Source of the DNA: Polyangia bacterium
GTDB taxonomy: Bacteria; Myxococcota_A; Polyangia; Polyangiales; Polyangiaceae
Assembly (NCBI GenBank): GCA_030426145.1
Contig: JAUHZF010000042.1
Coordinates: 1 to 37,908 of the forward strand
DNA length: 37,908 nucleotides
Direction of reading: 5' to 3'
Both the position numbers and the translations under genes were made by a program. The notes beneath the pieces are model-generated. The model had not been told where the DNA came from. It did no database searches and saw only the letters and a program-made list of their open reading frames with translations. Position 1 is the stretch's first letter, and each line of letters opens with the position of its first letter. This document shows positions 17,054 to 26,585 of the stretch, piece by piece.

Positions 17054-18336
17054 GCGGCTCCCTTCGTGGCGCTCGGCTTGGCTTCGTTGGCGTAGGCGGG
17101 GGTGGTCTTGGCCACGATGATCTCGGCGCGGTCGAGCACGTCGGCGCAGTCTTCGCGACGGGGCCGCATGTCGGTGTATTTCACGAGGTCGGTATCGGAG
17201 AGGAACTTGTCGACGCGATCTCCGTCGACCACCGGCGGACGCACCCGCGACAAGAAGCTACGGATCTCCTCCGTCGTCGACTCGAGCCCGTCGAAGCCGT
17301 ACCGCTCGCCGAGATAGCGGCGGGTGCAGTGGTCGACGAGGTCGAAGAGGTCGTCGAGGCGTTCCTCATCGTCGAGCATGCCCGATTCGCGCAGAGCGTC
17401 GAGCTCGCGCATCGCGGCCACCCACGGAAGCTCCTTGGGCGGCTCGGGGATCTCCCGCGGGCGGTTGCGCCACCGGGTGAAGAGGTAGGCGAGCAGGACG
17501 CCGAGGGCCAGTGAAGCGAGCGCGATTTGAGCGATCTGCTTGGCCAGCACCCACTCCTCGCGCTGCGGTCGCGGCGGCGGGTTCGGCTTCACCTTGGGAT
17601 CGGGCTCGTTGGCGATGGGATCTTCGAGCACGACCGTGTGGGGCCGCGTGCACATCGTCATCACCTGACCGTTGGCCCGCGCGACCGAGATGGGCACCGG
17701 TGGCAGCGTGAGGGGCTGTCGGCCCGGGTCCGGGGGCAGCCCCACGAAGTAGAGCTGTACGGTCGTCGTGGCCGTCGCGCCCTGCTTGTTCTCGGGGCGC
17801 GAGATCACCGGGGCCGCGTGGCCCTTGAAGTCGGCGAGCGCGAGGTGTGACTCGCGAAGCGCAGGAAAGAAGTGATCGTCTTCCTTGAGCGAGAAGCCTT
17901 CGGGCATCACCGTCTCGCCGGCGCCGTGGGTGATGACCAGCTCCAGCTTCAGAGCGTGGCCGCTGATGCCCGTGGCGGGGAAGCGCTCCTCCATCATGGG
18001 CCGCGTCGCGCCCTTGGGGATGTACTCTTCGCAAGCGGTGAAGGTGGGGTCGTCGTCGTCGTCGTTCTTCGGTTCGGGCTCGGGCGCAGCTGCCTTGGGC
18101 GCCGCGCCACCCTCGGCTTTGCCCCCGCCCGTGCCTCCGGCGCCACCCTCGGCCTTGCCCCCGCCTTCGTTCTTGCCTCCCGCACCTTCGACGGCGGGGA
18201 TGGCGCTGGCCGAGGGCACGGCAGAGGGGGCGGCCGATGGAGCCGTGGCCGTCGCGGACGGCTCCGCTGGCTGGCCATGGGCGACCGAGGCCACCAGGGC
18301 CAGCAGCACCAAGAGCCAGGCCGCGAAGCGCCTCAT
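17050..18336 (-). CDS. Bat-operon membrane protein in the DUF4381 position
   Basis: The 428-residue protein has a signal peptide (1-21), a low-complexity Ala/Gly/Lys/Pro region (22-95), an extracytoplasmic beta-rich domain with BatD-like flavour (about 100-250), one membrane helix (about 265-290) and a cytoplasmic helical domain (300-428). The helical domain includes LDDEERLDDLFDLVDHCTRRY, a pattern I associate with DUF4381/BatD-tail regions. It sits between DUF58 and batA and overlaps both neighbours (ATGA on each side). In many Bat operons this slot holds a DUF4381 protein. The similarity here is by position and topology, so a direct family call needs a profile search. Confidence 0.72.
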   Translation of the reverse strand: MRRFAAWLLVLLALVASVAHGQPAEPSATATAPSAAPSAVPSASAIPAVEGAGGKNEGGGKAEGGAGGTGGGKAEGGAAPKAAAPEPEPKNDDDDDPTFTACEEYIPKGATRPMMEERFPATGISGHALKLELVITHGAGETVMPEGFSLKEDDHFFPALRESHLALADFKGHAAPVISRPENKQGATATTTVQLYFVGLPPDPGRQPLTLPPVPISVARANGQVMTMCTRPHTVVLEDPIANEPDPKVKPNPPPRPQREEWVLAKQIAQIALASLALGVLLAYLFTRWRNRPREIPEPPKELPWVAAMRELDALRESGMLDDEERLDDLFDLVDHCTRRYLGERYGFDGLESTTEEIRSFLSRVRPPVVDGDRVDKFLSDTDLVKYTDMRPRREDCADVLDRAEIIVAKTTPAYANEAKPSATKGAA

Positions 18337-19214
18337 CGACCCATCCTCCGAGCGCGCTTGGCGAAGAGATCGCGGATGGGGTGGATGAAGCTGCCGTCGG
18401 TGCGAACCACCACCCGATCGAGCGCGAGCTTGCGGAAGAGCTTGTCGCGCTCGTCGCGGATCTGCTGCATCGACTCGGCGTAGTGCCTACGCACTGCGGG
18501 GCTCGACGTATCGACGAGGATCTCCTCGCCGGTCTCGAGGTCTTCGAAGGAAGCGATGCCCACGTCGGGCAGCTCCTCGTCACGTGGGTCGACGAGCATC
18601 ACGGGGATGACGTCGTGTTTGGCCGAGGCGAGGGCGAGCGCGCGCTCGAAGCCATCCCCGAAGAAGTCGCTGATCACGAAGGCGACGCTGCGGCGCTTGG
18701 CGACCTTGACCAGGGTCTCGAGGGCGAGCTTCAGATTGGTGCCGGTGTACTCCGGCTGGAAGCCCATGATCTCGCTGATGACCCGCATCACGTGTTTGTC
18801 ACCCTTCTTGGGCGGCACGAGCTTCTCGATGACGTCGGTGGAGATGACGAGGCCGACGTTGTCGTTGTTCTTGATGGCCGAGAACGCGCAGAGCGCGCTC
18901 ACTTCGGCCGCAACCTGGGCCTTGGGGGCGCGAATGGTGCCCCACTGCTCGCTGGCCGACAGATCGACCACGAGCATGACGGTCATCTCCCGCTCTTCGA
19001 CGAAGACCTTCACGAAGGGCTCGTCCATGCGGGCAGAGACGTTCCAGTCGATGAACCGGACGTCGTCGCCGGGGAGGTACTCACGCACCTCGCGAAACGA
19101 CAGGCCTTGGCCCTTGAAGACGGAGTGGTAGGTCCCGGCGAGCTGCTGGTCGGCCATGCGCTGGGTGCGGATCTCGATCTTCCGCAGTTGCCGCAGCAGC
19201 TCCTTCGAAATCAC
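18333..19214 (-). CDS. DUF58 domain protein of the Bat operon
   Basis: The start is GTG 19214, supported by GGAGG six bases upstream, and gives 293 residues. The DUF58 signature is clear at about residues 42-65 (EYLPGDDVRFIDWNVSAR). It is followed by a VWA-like strand with Asp84 and Ser86/Ser88 (VVDLSASEQ) and later VISDFFGD. DUF58 proteins accompany MoxR ATPases and Bat VWA proteins, probably as soluble or peripheral partners. No signal peptide or membrane helix is present. The stop overlaps the next gene (ATGA). The reading frame is open further upstream, but that part covers the end of the moxR gene. Confidence 0.92.
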   Translation of the reverse strand: MISKELLRQLRKIEIRTQRMADQQLAGTYHSVFKGQGLSFREVREYLPGDDVRFIDWNVSARMDEPFVKVFVEEREMTVMLVVDLSASEQWGTIRAPKAQVAAEVSALCAFSAIKNNDNVGLVISTDVIEKLVPPKKGDKHVMRVISEIMGFQPEYTGTNLKLALETLVKVAKRRSVAFVISDFFGDGFERALALASAKHDVIPVMLVDPRDEELPDVGIASFEDLETGEEILVDTSSPAVRRHYAESMQQIRDERDKLFRKLALDRVVVRTDGSFIHPIRDLFAKRARRMGR

Positions 19215-19220
19215 CAGGGA

Positions 19221-19225
19221 CCTCC
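19221..19225 (-). promoter_or_regulatory. Ribosome-binding site fixing the DUF58 start
   Basis: GGAGG on the minus strand lies six bases before GTG 19214, just past the moxR stop at 19231. It rules against a start inside moxR. Confidence 0.75.
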
Positions 19226-19230
19226 GATGC

Positions 19231-20217
<987 letters not shown>

Positions 20218-20290
20218 ATGCCTCCAAGCTTCGTAAGCGGCTGAAAATATAAGCCGCTGCGTCGCGTCGCCGCTTCTAGCAACAAACGCG
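20218..20290 (-). promoter_or_regulatory. Likely promoter region of the Bat operon
   Basis: An AT-rich patch stands out in GC-rich surroundings: TTATATTTT on the minus strand at 20244-20252, containing the -10-like TATATT. A TTGTTG lies at 20280-20285, but the 28-base spacing is too long for a standard -35. The transcription start is therefore not assigned. A GGAGG at 20221-20225 precedes moxR. Confidence 0.35.
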
Positions 20291-20373
20291 AGGAGACGAC
20301 AACCGGCGGGCGGGGTTTATTCCCACCATCTCGCAAGCCATAGCCGGCTCGAAGGCCCCCGCAAGTCCCCGGA

Positions 20374-20760
20374 TCAGTTCAGGAGGCGAGGCGCCGACAG
20401 CGCGAAAGTCGCGACCTCGGCGTCGAAGGCTGCGCCATCGTCGCGCACCATCTGGTAGGTGCCGCGCATGGCGCCTTCAGGGGTGTCGAGGGGGCAGAAG
20501 CTCTCGTAGGTGAAGGCTTGGCCCGGCTCGAGCCGTGGCTGCTCTCCGACGACGCCGGGGCCCTTCACGTGCTGCTCCTCGCCCTTGCCATCGGTGATGA
20601 TCCAGTGTCGGGACTTCAGCTGCGCTGGGGTCTCACCCACGTTGTGGATCGTGACGGCGTAGGCGAAGAAGAACACGCCACGCACCGGATCGGACCGCTG
20701 CTCGACGTAGCGCGCCTGCACCGAAATCCGAATCCCCTCGGTCGTCGCCTCCGACGACAT
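20374..20760 (-). CDS. apaG: ApaG/DUF525 family protein
   Basis: The 128-residue protein, from ATG 20760, is the right length for ApaG. It shows the family segments SRHWIITDGKG, then KGPGVVGEQPRLEPGQAF, then SFCPLDTPEGAMRGTYQM. ApaG is a small single-domain protein with an immunoglobulin-like (fibronectin III type) fold that can bind nucleotides or pyrophosphate in some bacteria. Its cellular role is poorly defined. Here it stands alone: no apaH or ksgA lies next to it, and the Bat promoter follows. The Shine-Dalgarno sequence is weak. An upstream in-frame ATG at 20895 would add 45 residues of poor composition and is rejected. Confidence 0.95.
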   Translation of the reverse strand: MSSEATTEGIRISVQARYVEQRSDPVRGVFFFAYAVTIHNVGETPAQLKSRHWIITDGKGEEQHVKGPGVVGEQPRLEPGQAFTYESFCPLDTPEGAMRGTYQMVRDDGAAFDAEVATFALSAPRLLN

Positions 20761-20960
20761 GCTCGAACCACTCACGGCCCCCTTGTAGCAGAGGGGTGCA
20801 GTCTGCTGCGGAGGGAAGCGTACAGGCGCTGCCGCTTTCTTTGGCGCAGGCAAGGATGCGGTCTCCGAATACGCCCCCGAGGATCGGCTGCGCATCGCTC
20901 ACCGTCTCCCCCTCGACCACGACCTCGCGGCGCGCTGCCTGGTCGTTACCGAGCAGACCC
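20761..20960. other. 200-base intergenic stretch, no feature assigned
   Basis: Between the apaG start and the stop of the zinc-ribbon gene I see no supported reading frame, hairpin or repeat. It probably holds the apaG promoter. Confidence 0.4.
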
Positions 20961-21641
20961 CTACTTGGGATCGGGAACCCTGACCTCGACGTCCTTGATG
21001 ACGATCCCATCCGCTTCTTTCGGATGGACCGTCACCCCGAGCAAGAAGCGACCGCTGCGGTGGGTGTCGTCGTCGGCGGACATCACGAGACGGCCGTCCA
21101 CGTAGAGGCTCAGTCGACTGCCTATGGTCGAGGCGCGCACCTCGACCGCTTCGTCGATGCCTCTGCGGCCTACTGCCAACTTCGACTGCCCCAACCACGA
21201 GAGCTTGGGCGGCTTGCTGGGCTCACGCTTCATCAGCTCGAGAGCTACGACGCGGCCGCCCACGACCCGGAAGTTGTAGGTCCCCGCATCGCCATGGCGC
21301 AGTCGGAGGGACAATTCTGCGTGAGGGGTGCGAAATGCGCATCGAGCGGTGACGTCGGCGTCGGCGTAGAGCCCATCGGAGGCGGCGATGGTTGCGGTGC
21401 TCGCTTGGCCGTTGGGGACGGTCTTCACGAAGAGTCCCAATGCGGTCCTCGGACCGTCCCAGGGCTCCAACCACAAGGCCGTAGATGGTTTTGCCCGGAA
21501 GATGCCGTTCATGACGCCGCGGGTGAAGTCGGCGGACGCGACGACTTGTGAGGCCAATGCGCTGGGTCTCAAGGTGCCGCAGTAGCGGCAGGCGGGCTCG
21601 CGCCCCAGATTGGCGCCACACTCCACACATCGTTGCTGCAC
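20961..21641 (-). CDS. Zinc-ribbon protein with a C-terminal beta-rich domain
   Basis: The 226-residue protein begins with a compact zinc ribbon (Cys5, Cys8, Cys18 and Cys21 in CVECG ... CRYC). The rest, from about residue 35, is beta-rich with Trp and Gly at regular spacing and ends in a segment (LSLYVDGRLVMSADDD ... RFLLGV) resembling the concanavalin/LamG or DUF1080 type of lectin-like jelly roll. The lectin-like call is a resemblance by eye only. There is no signal peptide, so it is probably cytoplasmic. The function is unknown. It stands 33 bases downstream of another uncharacterised gene in the same direction. Confidence 0.7.
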   Translation of the reverse strand: MQQRCVECGANLGREPACRYCGTLRPSALASQVVASADFTRGVMNGIFRAKPSTALWLEPWDGPRTALGLFVKTVPNGQASTATIAASDGLYADADVTARCAFRTPHAELSLRLRHGDAGTYNFRVVGGRVVALELMKREPSKPPKLSWLGQSKLAVGRRGIDEAVEVRASTIGSRLSLYVDGRLVMSADDDTHRSGRFLLGVTVHPKEADGIVIKDVEVRVPDPK

Positions 21642-21674
21642 ACGGGGACGATACCACCTGCATGTCGGCTGGGG

Positions 21675-22826
21675 TCAGCTCGGGGATGGGGCGCGGTATG
21701 GGTGATGCTCGTGGGGTCGGCCACAAGGGCGTGGTCCAGCCTGCCAGCGCAGGAGCTGCCCGTCGGAGCCGTGCTCCATCCAGCTTCCCTCTGGGTAGCG
21801 CACGCCTTCGAGCACGACGTCTCGGTCGGTGAGGTATCGAAATCCGCCGTCGCGGAAGATGCTCACGCGCGTACCGGCAGAGATCCGCACGCCCCCGATG
21901 GACCATGGCGCCGACCGGTGCACCGTCAGCCGCGGGGAGCGCACCGTCGACCACGACGCCAACCAGCGGCCGAGTCGCCCTGGAGGGCGCACCAGATCCA
22001 TGCAGGGCTGTACGCATGCCCCGACGGGAAGGCGGTGGACCATGAACGCGGTCGAGCGCGACAACGTGACCTGGAGCTCGTAGCCGCCGAAGATGAGGTC
22101 CTCGTCGATGTCGTGTGAGAACGAAGAACCCGCAGGGAAGGTGATGTCGTCGAAGACGTGGTCGTCGGCGAGCACGCCCGACCGCTCGACCGTACTGATG
22201 GCCTGCTCGGCCGCGCATCGCAGGCCCCACGCCCATTCCTCCGTGCGGGGGGTGAACTGCTCCAGATGCGCGCACAGGGTGCCTGGTCGCTGGCGAATGG
22301 TCGTGCCGCCTCGGCAATGGATGCGATGGGCGATACCGCTGCGCCGAAGGCTGCCACGGAGCACACAGTCGCGGCTGAGCACGGCCTGGGTCACCTGTCG
22401 GCGGTGGCGACCCACCCGCAGGTACACATGCCCGGCCGCGCAAGGGACGCGACCGATGAGGGTTGGCGCGCGCAAGGTCGCTTCGATGAGCTCGCTTTCG
22501 TCGGCATCGAAGGCGACTTCGGTGCCGCCGGTCAGGGGGAGGTCTTCGAGCGTGCAGTGGTCGGCGAGCGTGGCGCGACGGAGTCGACCGTGCGCGCCGA
22601 AGGTGACCACCGTTCCCCCGAGGCAATGCACGCCGTCGATGTAGAGGTTCCGCTCCAGGACGACCTCATCCGTGTCGGGCTCGATGCGAAAGCCATCGGC
22701 CTGCAGACGCTCGGCCGCCCAGTCGGCTTGTGAACGCCAGTGCGGTCGCCATGACGACCGGTCCACGATTGGGCTCAGCCGCCAGAGCAACAGGCTGGCC
22801 ACGACCACTGCGAACATCACCACCAT
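21675..22826 (-). CDS. Membrane-anchored protein with repeated beta motifs, unknown function
   Basis: The 383-residue protein has an N-terminal hydrophobic helix (residues 1-19, VVMFAVVVASLLLW) that may be a signal anchor. The body contains loosely repeated units, such as GTVVTFGAHGRLRRATLADH, which alternate a Gly-turn, a beta strand and a new turn. This is reminiscent of MORN or YwqK-type repeats but too divergent to call. There are several His, Cys and Arg but no catalytic motif. It is divergent from a LysR-type regulator (78 bases between starts), the usual arrangement for a regulator and its target, so LysR control is inferred. No family is recognised. Confidence 0.65.
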   Translation of the reverse strand: MVVMFAVVVASLLLWRLSPIVDRSSWRPHWRSQADWAAERLQADGFRIEPDTDEVVLERNLYIDGVHCLGGTVVTFGAHGRLRRATLADHCTLEDLPLTGGTEVAFDADESELIEATLRAPTLIGRVPCAAGHVYLRVGRHRRQVTQAVLSRDCVLRGSLRRSGIAHRIHCRGGTTIRQRPGTLCAHLEQFTPRTEEWAWGLRCAAEQAISTVERSGVLADDHVFDDITFPAGSSFSHDIDEDLIFGGYELQVTLSRSTAFMVHRLPVGACVQPCMDLVRPPGRLGRWLASWSTVRSPRLTVHRSAPWSIGGVRISAGTRVSIFRDGGFRYLTDRDVVLEGVRYPEGSWMEHGSDGQLLRWQAGPRPCGRPHEHHPYRAPSPS

Positions 22827-22878
22827 GTCTCGAACCTAAGTAGGTATTCTTCGGGCACGACTATTCCTTTTGGATGGT

Positions 22879-22897
22879 CTATCGTCGATGTCGATAG
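22879..22897. promoter_or_regulatory. LysR-type operator (ATC-N9-GAT, T-N11-A)
   Basis: The 19-base inverted repeat CTATCG-N7-CGATAG contains ATC-N9-GAT and fits the T-N11-A rule for LysR-type regulators. It ends seven bases before the LysR start codon and lies in the divergent gap to the gene at 21675-22826. Autorepression together with control of the divergent gene is the likely meaning (inference). Confidence 0.7.
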
Positions 22898-22904
22898 ATC
22901 GGAC

Positions 22905-23786
22905 ATGATCCCGCTCGACCGCATCGACGCCTTCATCGCCTTCGCCGAGCGACGGAGCTTCACCCACGCGGCTCGCGACCTGCACCTCTCGCAGCCGGCG
23001 CTCTTCGCTCAGATTCAGAAGCTGGAGGAGCACCTCGGCGTGAGCGTCTATCGCCGGGAGGGTCGCACCCTCCACCTCACGCCGGAGGGCGAGCGCCTGC
23101 TGGGTTTCGCCCGTGAGCTTCGAGAGCGGGTGACCGCTTTCGAGGCCGACCTTCGCGGCGAGTCCACCGATACCCCGGTGACGCTGGTCGCGGGACGAGG
23201 CAGCTACCTCTATCTGCTCGGCCCCGGCCTGCGCCGCTTTCAGCGCGGGCGCTGGCCGTTGCGCGCGCTGGTGGGCAGCCGCGATGCTTGTGTCGAGGCC
23301 GTGAAGATCGGTCGCGCTCACGTCGGCGTGACGGCGGCTTTGGGTCCTGCCCCCGAGGGGCTCGTCGTGCGGTCGCTGCACGAGGTGTCGTCGATGCTGG
23401 CCTTCCCCGCCGGCCACCGGTTCGAGCGCCGTCGGCGCCTGCGCCTCGCCGACCTGGATGGCGAGCCTCTCGTGGCGCCGCCGTCCGGTCGCGGGCAGCG
23501 CACGTGGATCGAGCGGGCGCTTCGGGACGCGGGCGTGTCACCGACGGTGGCGGTGGAGGCAGATGGTTGGGACCTGCTCCTCCACATGGTGTCGCTCGGC
23601 CTCGGCGTGGCCATCGTGAACGACAGCTGCCGCCTCCCCCGCGGCGTGAAGGCGCGGCCCTTCACCGGCCTGCCGTCCACCGAGTACGTCCTCCTCGCGC
23701 GCCCGGACGTGGTGCACCCCGGCGCCCGCGCCCTCATCGAAGCGCTCACGGGGGAGAAGGAAGCGACGGCGCGCGTCAGTCGATGA
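22905..23786 (+). CDS. LysR-type transcriptional regulator
   Basis: The 293-residue protein has the classical N-terminal winged helix-turn-helix (residues 4-62: DAFIAFAERRSFTHAARDLH followed by LSQPALFAQIQKLEEHLGV). The periplasmic-binding-protein-like effector domain follows at about 90-290, with VTLVAGRGS at its first strand. Length and start codon match the family. The effector is not predictable from sequence. An LTTR box lies immediately upstream and an uncharacterised gene is divergent, so it probably regulates itself and that gene. It ends 46 bases before the convergent crotonase gene. Confidence 0.95.
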   Translation: MIPLDRIDAFIAFAERRSFTHAARDLHLSQPALFAQIQKLEEHLGVSVYRREGRTLHLTPEGERLLGFARELRERVTAFEADLRGESTDTPVTLVAGRGSYLYLLGPGLRRFQRGRWPLRALVGSRDACVEAVKIGRAHVGVTAALGPAPEGLVVRSLHEVSSMLAFPAGHRFERRRRLRLADLDGEPLVAPPSGRGQRTWIERALRDAGVSPTVAVEADGWDLLLHMVSLGLGVAIVNDSCRLPRGVKARPFTGLPSTEYVLLARPDVVHPGARALIEALTGEKEATARVSR

Positions 23787-23832
23787 GGGCGCTGCTCATG
23801 CGAGGACGAACCGACCCGGTATAGGAATCACG

Positions 23833-24537
23833 TCAACCGATGGGGGCGAGCCTCAGGAGCTCGGCCATGTCGGCTTCGTGCCCCTCGCGGATGGTGGCCA
23901 CGGTTGCCGCGCGGAGGGCCTTCTTCGTCGCGCCGACCGCAGGCAAGGAGAGACCCCCGAGGCCGGTGGCTTCTTTCACGGCTTCGTCGACCGGGCTCTC
24001 GGCGAGGCGGTCGAGGTAGCCGGCGTCGCATGCGGTGTCGGGATCGTAGATGCGTGCCATGACCGTGGCCTGGGTGAGGTGACGACGGCTGAGCCGGTCC
24101 CGCGCGAGCTCGCGGCCCAACAAGGGGAGCGGCAAGCCGATCTGCGTTTCGTTGAGGCCGATCTTGAAACCGCCCGCTACGCCGATGCGGACGTCGCAGC
24201 AGAGGAGCATGAGCGCGCCGCCGGCGAGGGCGTGGCCCGTGCACGCCGCGACGACGGGGAGGGGGAAGGTGTAGAGGCGGAGCAGGAGCTCGCCGCCCTT
24301 GGTGAGGATCCCCGCCGCCGACTCGGGACCGGCCATCATGGTCTTGAGGTCGAAGCCGGCGCAGAACTTCCCTTCGCGCCCCGCCAGGACCAGCGCCTTG
24401 GCCTCCTTCTCGGCTCGATCGAGCTGCTCGTTGAGGCTGTCGAGCATCGCGTGGCTCAGCGCGTTGGCCTTGCCGTCGTCCATGGTCACGAGGGCGACGT
24501 CGCCCTTCTTCGCGTAGCTCGAGAGGGAATCTGCCAT
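23833..24537 (-). CDS. Crotonase-superfamily (enoyl-CoA hydratase/isomerase-like) protein
   Basis: The 234-residue protein carries the two oxyanion-hole segments of crotonases, KFCAGFDLK (57-65) and TGHALAGGAL (100-109). A Glu lies at position 130 (GLNETQIGLP), in the place of the first catalytic Glu of enoyl-CoA hydratase. The second Glu, expected about 20 residues later, is not seen (Ser near 150), so water addition may not be the reaction. Isomerase, thioesterase-like or other acyl-CoA chemistry is possible. The length is slightly short for the family (about 260). It is divergent from a lipoprotein gene and convergent with LysR, with no acyl-CoA genes nearby to indicate a pathway. Confidence 0.88.
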   Translation of the reverse strand: MADSLSSYAKKGDVALVTMDDGKANALSHAMLDSLNEQLDRAEKEAKALVLAGREGKFCAGFDLKTMMAGPESAAGILTKGGELLLRLYTFPLPVVAACTGHALAGGALMLLCCDVRIGVAGGFKIGLNETQIGLPLPLLGRELARDRLSRRHLTQATVMARIYDPDTACDAGYLDRLAESPVDEAVKEATGLGGLSLPAVGATKKALRAATVATIREGHEADMAELLRLAPIG

Positions 24538-24640
24538 GCCTCGTTGCTACCACCGGTGGCCCCGGGGGACGAGGCTGGTAGGCTATGGGTCTGGCTTGGG
24601 CTCTGCGTTTCTCGTCGGGGCCGACATCACGGTGGTGACG
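24538..24640. other. Divergent gap between crotonase and lipoprotein genes
   Basis: These 103 bases lie between the divergent starts at 24537 and 24641. They should hold promoters for both genes, but I could not place clear boxes. Reading frames through it are open but uninformative. Confidence 0.3.
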
Positions 24641-26398
24641 ATGCGACGATTCTTCGTAGGGATGGCGGGCCTCTTCGGCCTGGTGGCGATGTGGGGGGCC
24701 TGCAGCGCCTCGGGCGACGTAGACGACGACGGGAGCACGGCCGGCCCGACCGGTAGCGGTGGTTCCGGCGGCGAGAGCACGGGCACTTTGTCGACGGTCG
24801 GCGTGGGCGGCGGCAACGCGTGTGACACGCGCTGCTCGACCGATCTGCACAGCGTCATCGATTGCAACGGCACCGTGGTCACCCAGTGCCCGCCAGATCA
24901 GGGCTGCGGCAGCAACGGCACGTGCGTTCCCGCCTGTCAGTCGGCGGGCGAAAACGCCAGCACCTTCGGCTGCGACTTCTACAGCGTGACCCCTGCCGTC
25001 ATCTCCGAGTCACGCGGCAGCTGCTTCGCAGTGATGGTTGCCAACACCTGGACCAGCCCCATCACCGTCAGCGGCGAGTACGGAGGGCAGACCATCGACG
25101 GCTCGCAGTACCTCTACGTGCCCACCGGTCAGGGCAACAGCCTCAGCTACCAGCAGACCAACGGCACCTTGCAGCCAGGTGAGCTCGGCATCCTCTTCTT
25201 GTCGAAGTACGAGTCGGGCGACATCTTCCAGGTCGACTGCCCGGTGCCCCAGGCGCTCGAGATGAGCACCCAGGTCGACAACACGGGGCTCGGTACGGCC
25301 TTCCGGATCACCACCGACCGCCCCATCGTCGCCTACGACGTCTACCCGTGGGGCGGTGCTTCCAGCTTCGTGACCAGTGCGACGCTGCTCTTGCCTACGC
25401 CCACGTGGGGAACCAACTTCGTGAGCGCCGACGCCTGGAATGCGATGATCGGCAACCCCTTCACCCAGATCGTCGCGGCCGAGGACAACACCACGGTGAC
25501 CATGGTCCCGGCGACCGCGGTCCAGGGTGGCGGTGGCCTTCCGAGCATCAGCGCGAACACGGCGGGGACCTTCACCCTCAACCGGGGTCAGGTCGCCCAG
25601 TTCGTGCAGGGCACGCGCCTCGCGGGCTCGACCGTTCAGGCCGACAAGCCCATCAGCATCTGGGGCGGCGCCACCTGCATGAACATTCCGGATGGGGCCG
25701 TCTTCTGCGACGCCGCCCACCAGCAGCTGCTGCCCGTGCAGACGCTCGGCTTCGACTATGCGGCCGTGCGTTACCCGAGCCGCGGTGGGAACGACGACGC
25801 GCCCTACACCATGGTGGGCATGGTTGACGGCACCACCCTCGTCTACGACCCCGCTCCACCGGCGGGGGCGCCGATGACGATCAACCAGGGGGACGTGCAG
25901 GTCTTCTTCACCGATCAGGTCTTCTCGGTACGAAGCCAAGACGCCGACCACCCGTTCTACATGGCCGCACACATGACGGGCAGCTCGACCAATCCGTCGT
26001 CCATCGGCGACCCCGAGTACGTCAACCTCGTGCCGCCGGCGCAGTACCTCGATTATTACCTCTTCGCGACCGACCCGACCTATCGGTACACGGCGCTCGT
26101 GTTCGTTCGCCAGAAGGCGCCCGACGGCACCTTCAAGGACGTCACCCTCGACTGCCTCGGCACCATCAGCGGCTGGCAGCCCATCGGGGCCAACGGCGAC
26201 TACGAATACGTGCAGCAGCTCATCGTCGACAACGGCTCGGGCGTGGGCGGTTGCAACAACGGCGCCCACACGGCAACCAGCGAGGTTCCCTTCGGCCTCA
26301 CCGTGTGGGGCTACGACCAAGACGCGAGCTACGGCTACCCTGCCGGCATGGCGGTCGAGACGATCAACCAGGTCGTCGTGCCCCCCACCCCCAAGTAG
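24641..26398 (+). CDS. IgGFc-binding-domain-like lipoprotein
   Basis: The 585-residue protein starts at ATG 24641 with a lipoprotein signal (Cys21 in WGACSAS). An acidic/Gly/Ser linker follows (22-60), including GSGGSGG. Residues 60-105 are Cys-rich with short repeats (CDTRCSTDL, CNGTVV, CPPDQGC, CVPAC). From about 110 to 570 it is a beta-rich sequence of the IgGFc-binding type found in many myxobacterial surface proteins, with segments such as DRPIVAYDVYPWGG and EYVNLVPPAQYL. The domain name comes from a mammalian mucin-like protein and does not imply antibody binding here. Surface or periplasmic display is expected. An upstream in-frame ATG at 24536 overlaps the divergent gene and is rejected. 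Confidence 0.85.
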   Translation: MRRFFVGMAGLFGLVAMWGACSASGDVDDDGSTAGPTGSGGSGGESTGTLSTVGVGGGNACDTRCSTDLHSVIDCNGTVVTQCPPDQGCGSNGTCVPACQSAGENASTFGCDFYSVTPAVISESRGSCFAVMVANTWTSPITVSGEYGGQTIDGSQYLYVPTGQGNSLSYQQTNGTLQPGELGILFLSKYESGDIFQVDCPVPQALEMSTQVDNTGLGTAFRITTDRPIVAYDVYPWGGASSFVTSATLLLPTPTWGTNFVSADAWNAMIGNPFTQIVAAEDNTTVTMVPATAVQGGGGLPSISANTAGTFTLNRGQVAQFVQGTRLAGSTVQADKPISIWGGATCMNIPDGAVFCDAAHQQLLPVQTLGFDYAAVRYPSRGGNDDAPYTMVGMVDGTTLVYDPAPPAGAPMTINQGDVQVFFTDQVFSVRSQDADHPFYMAAHMTGSSTNPSSIGDPEYVNLVPPAQYLDYYLFATDPTYRYTALVFVRQKAPDGTFKDVTLDCLGTISGWQPIGANGDYEYVQQLIVDNGSGVGGCNNGAHTATSEVPFGLTVWGYDQDASYGYPAGMAVETINQVVVPPTPK

Positions 26399-26575
26399 CG
26401 GGTCGCTAACAATCGCTCACGAACGGCTAACCCCGGTCCAAGGTGGGGCACCTAGGTTGTAGTTGGTCGCCACTCAGCCGGTGCGGGAGGCTTCCCTCCA
26501 CCGCATCCCCCCCATCACTCCACCAACAGACCGACCCCTCTGCCCTCGACTGGCTGGGTGGCTCCATTCAACGAC

Positions 26576-26580
26576 AGGAG
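26576..26580 (+). promoter_or_regulatory. Ribosome-binding site for the small lipoprotein
   Basis: AGGAG lies five bases before GTG 26586. It supports that start over an earlier in-frame ATG at 26463. Confidence 0.7.
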
Positions 26581-26585
26581 TCCCC

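Noticed and set aside
24536..24640. Upstream extension of the IgGFc-like lipoprotein
   Set aside because: It would bury the lipoprotein signal 35 residues inside and overlap the crotonase start.
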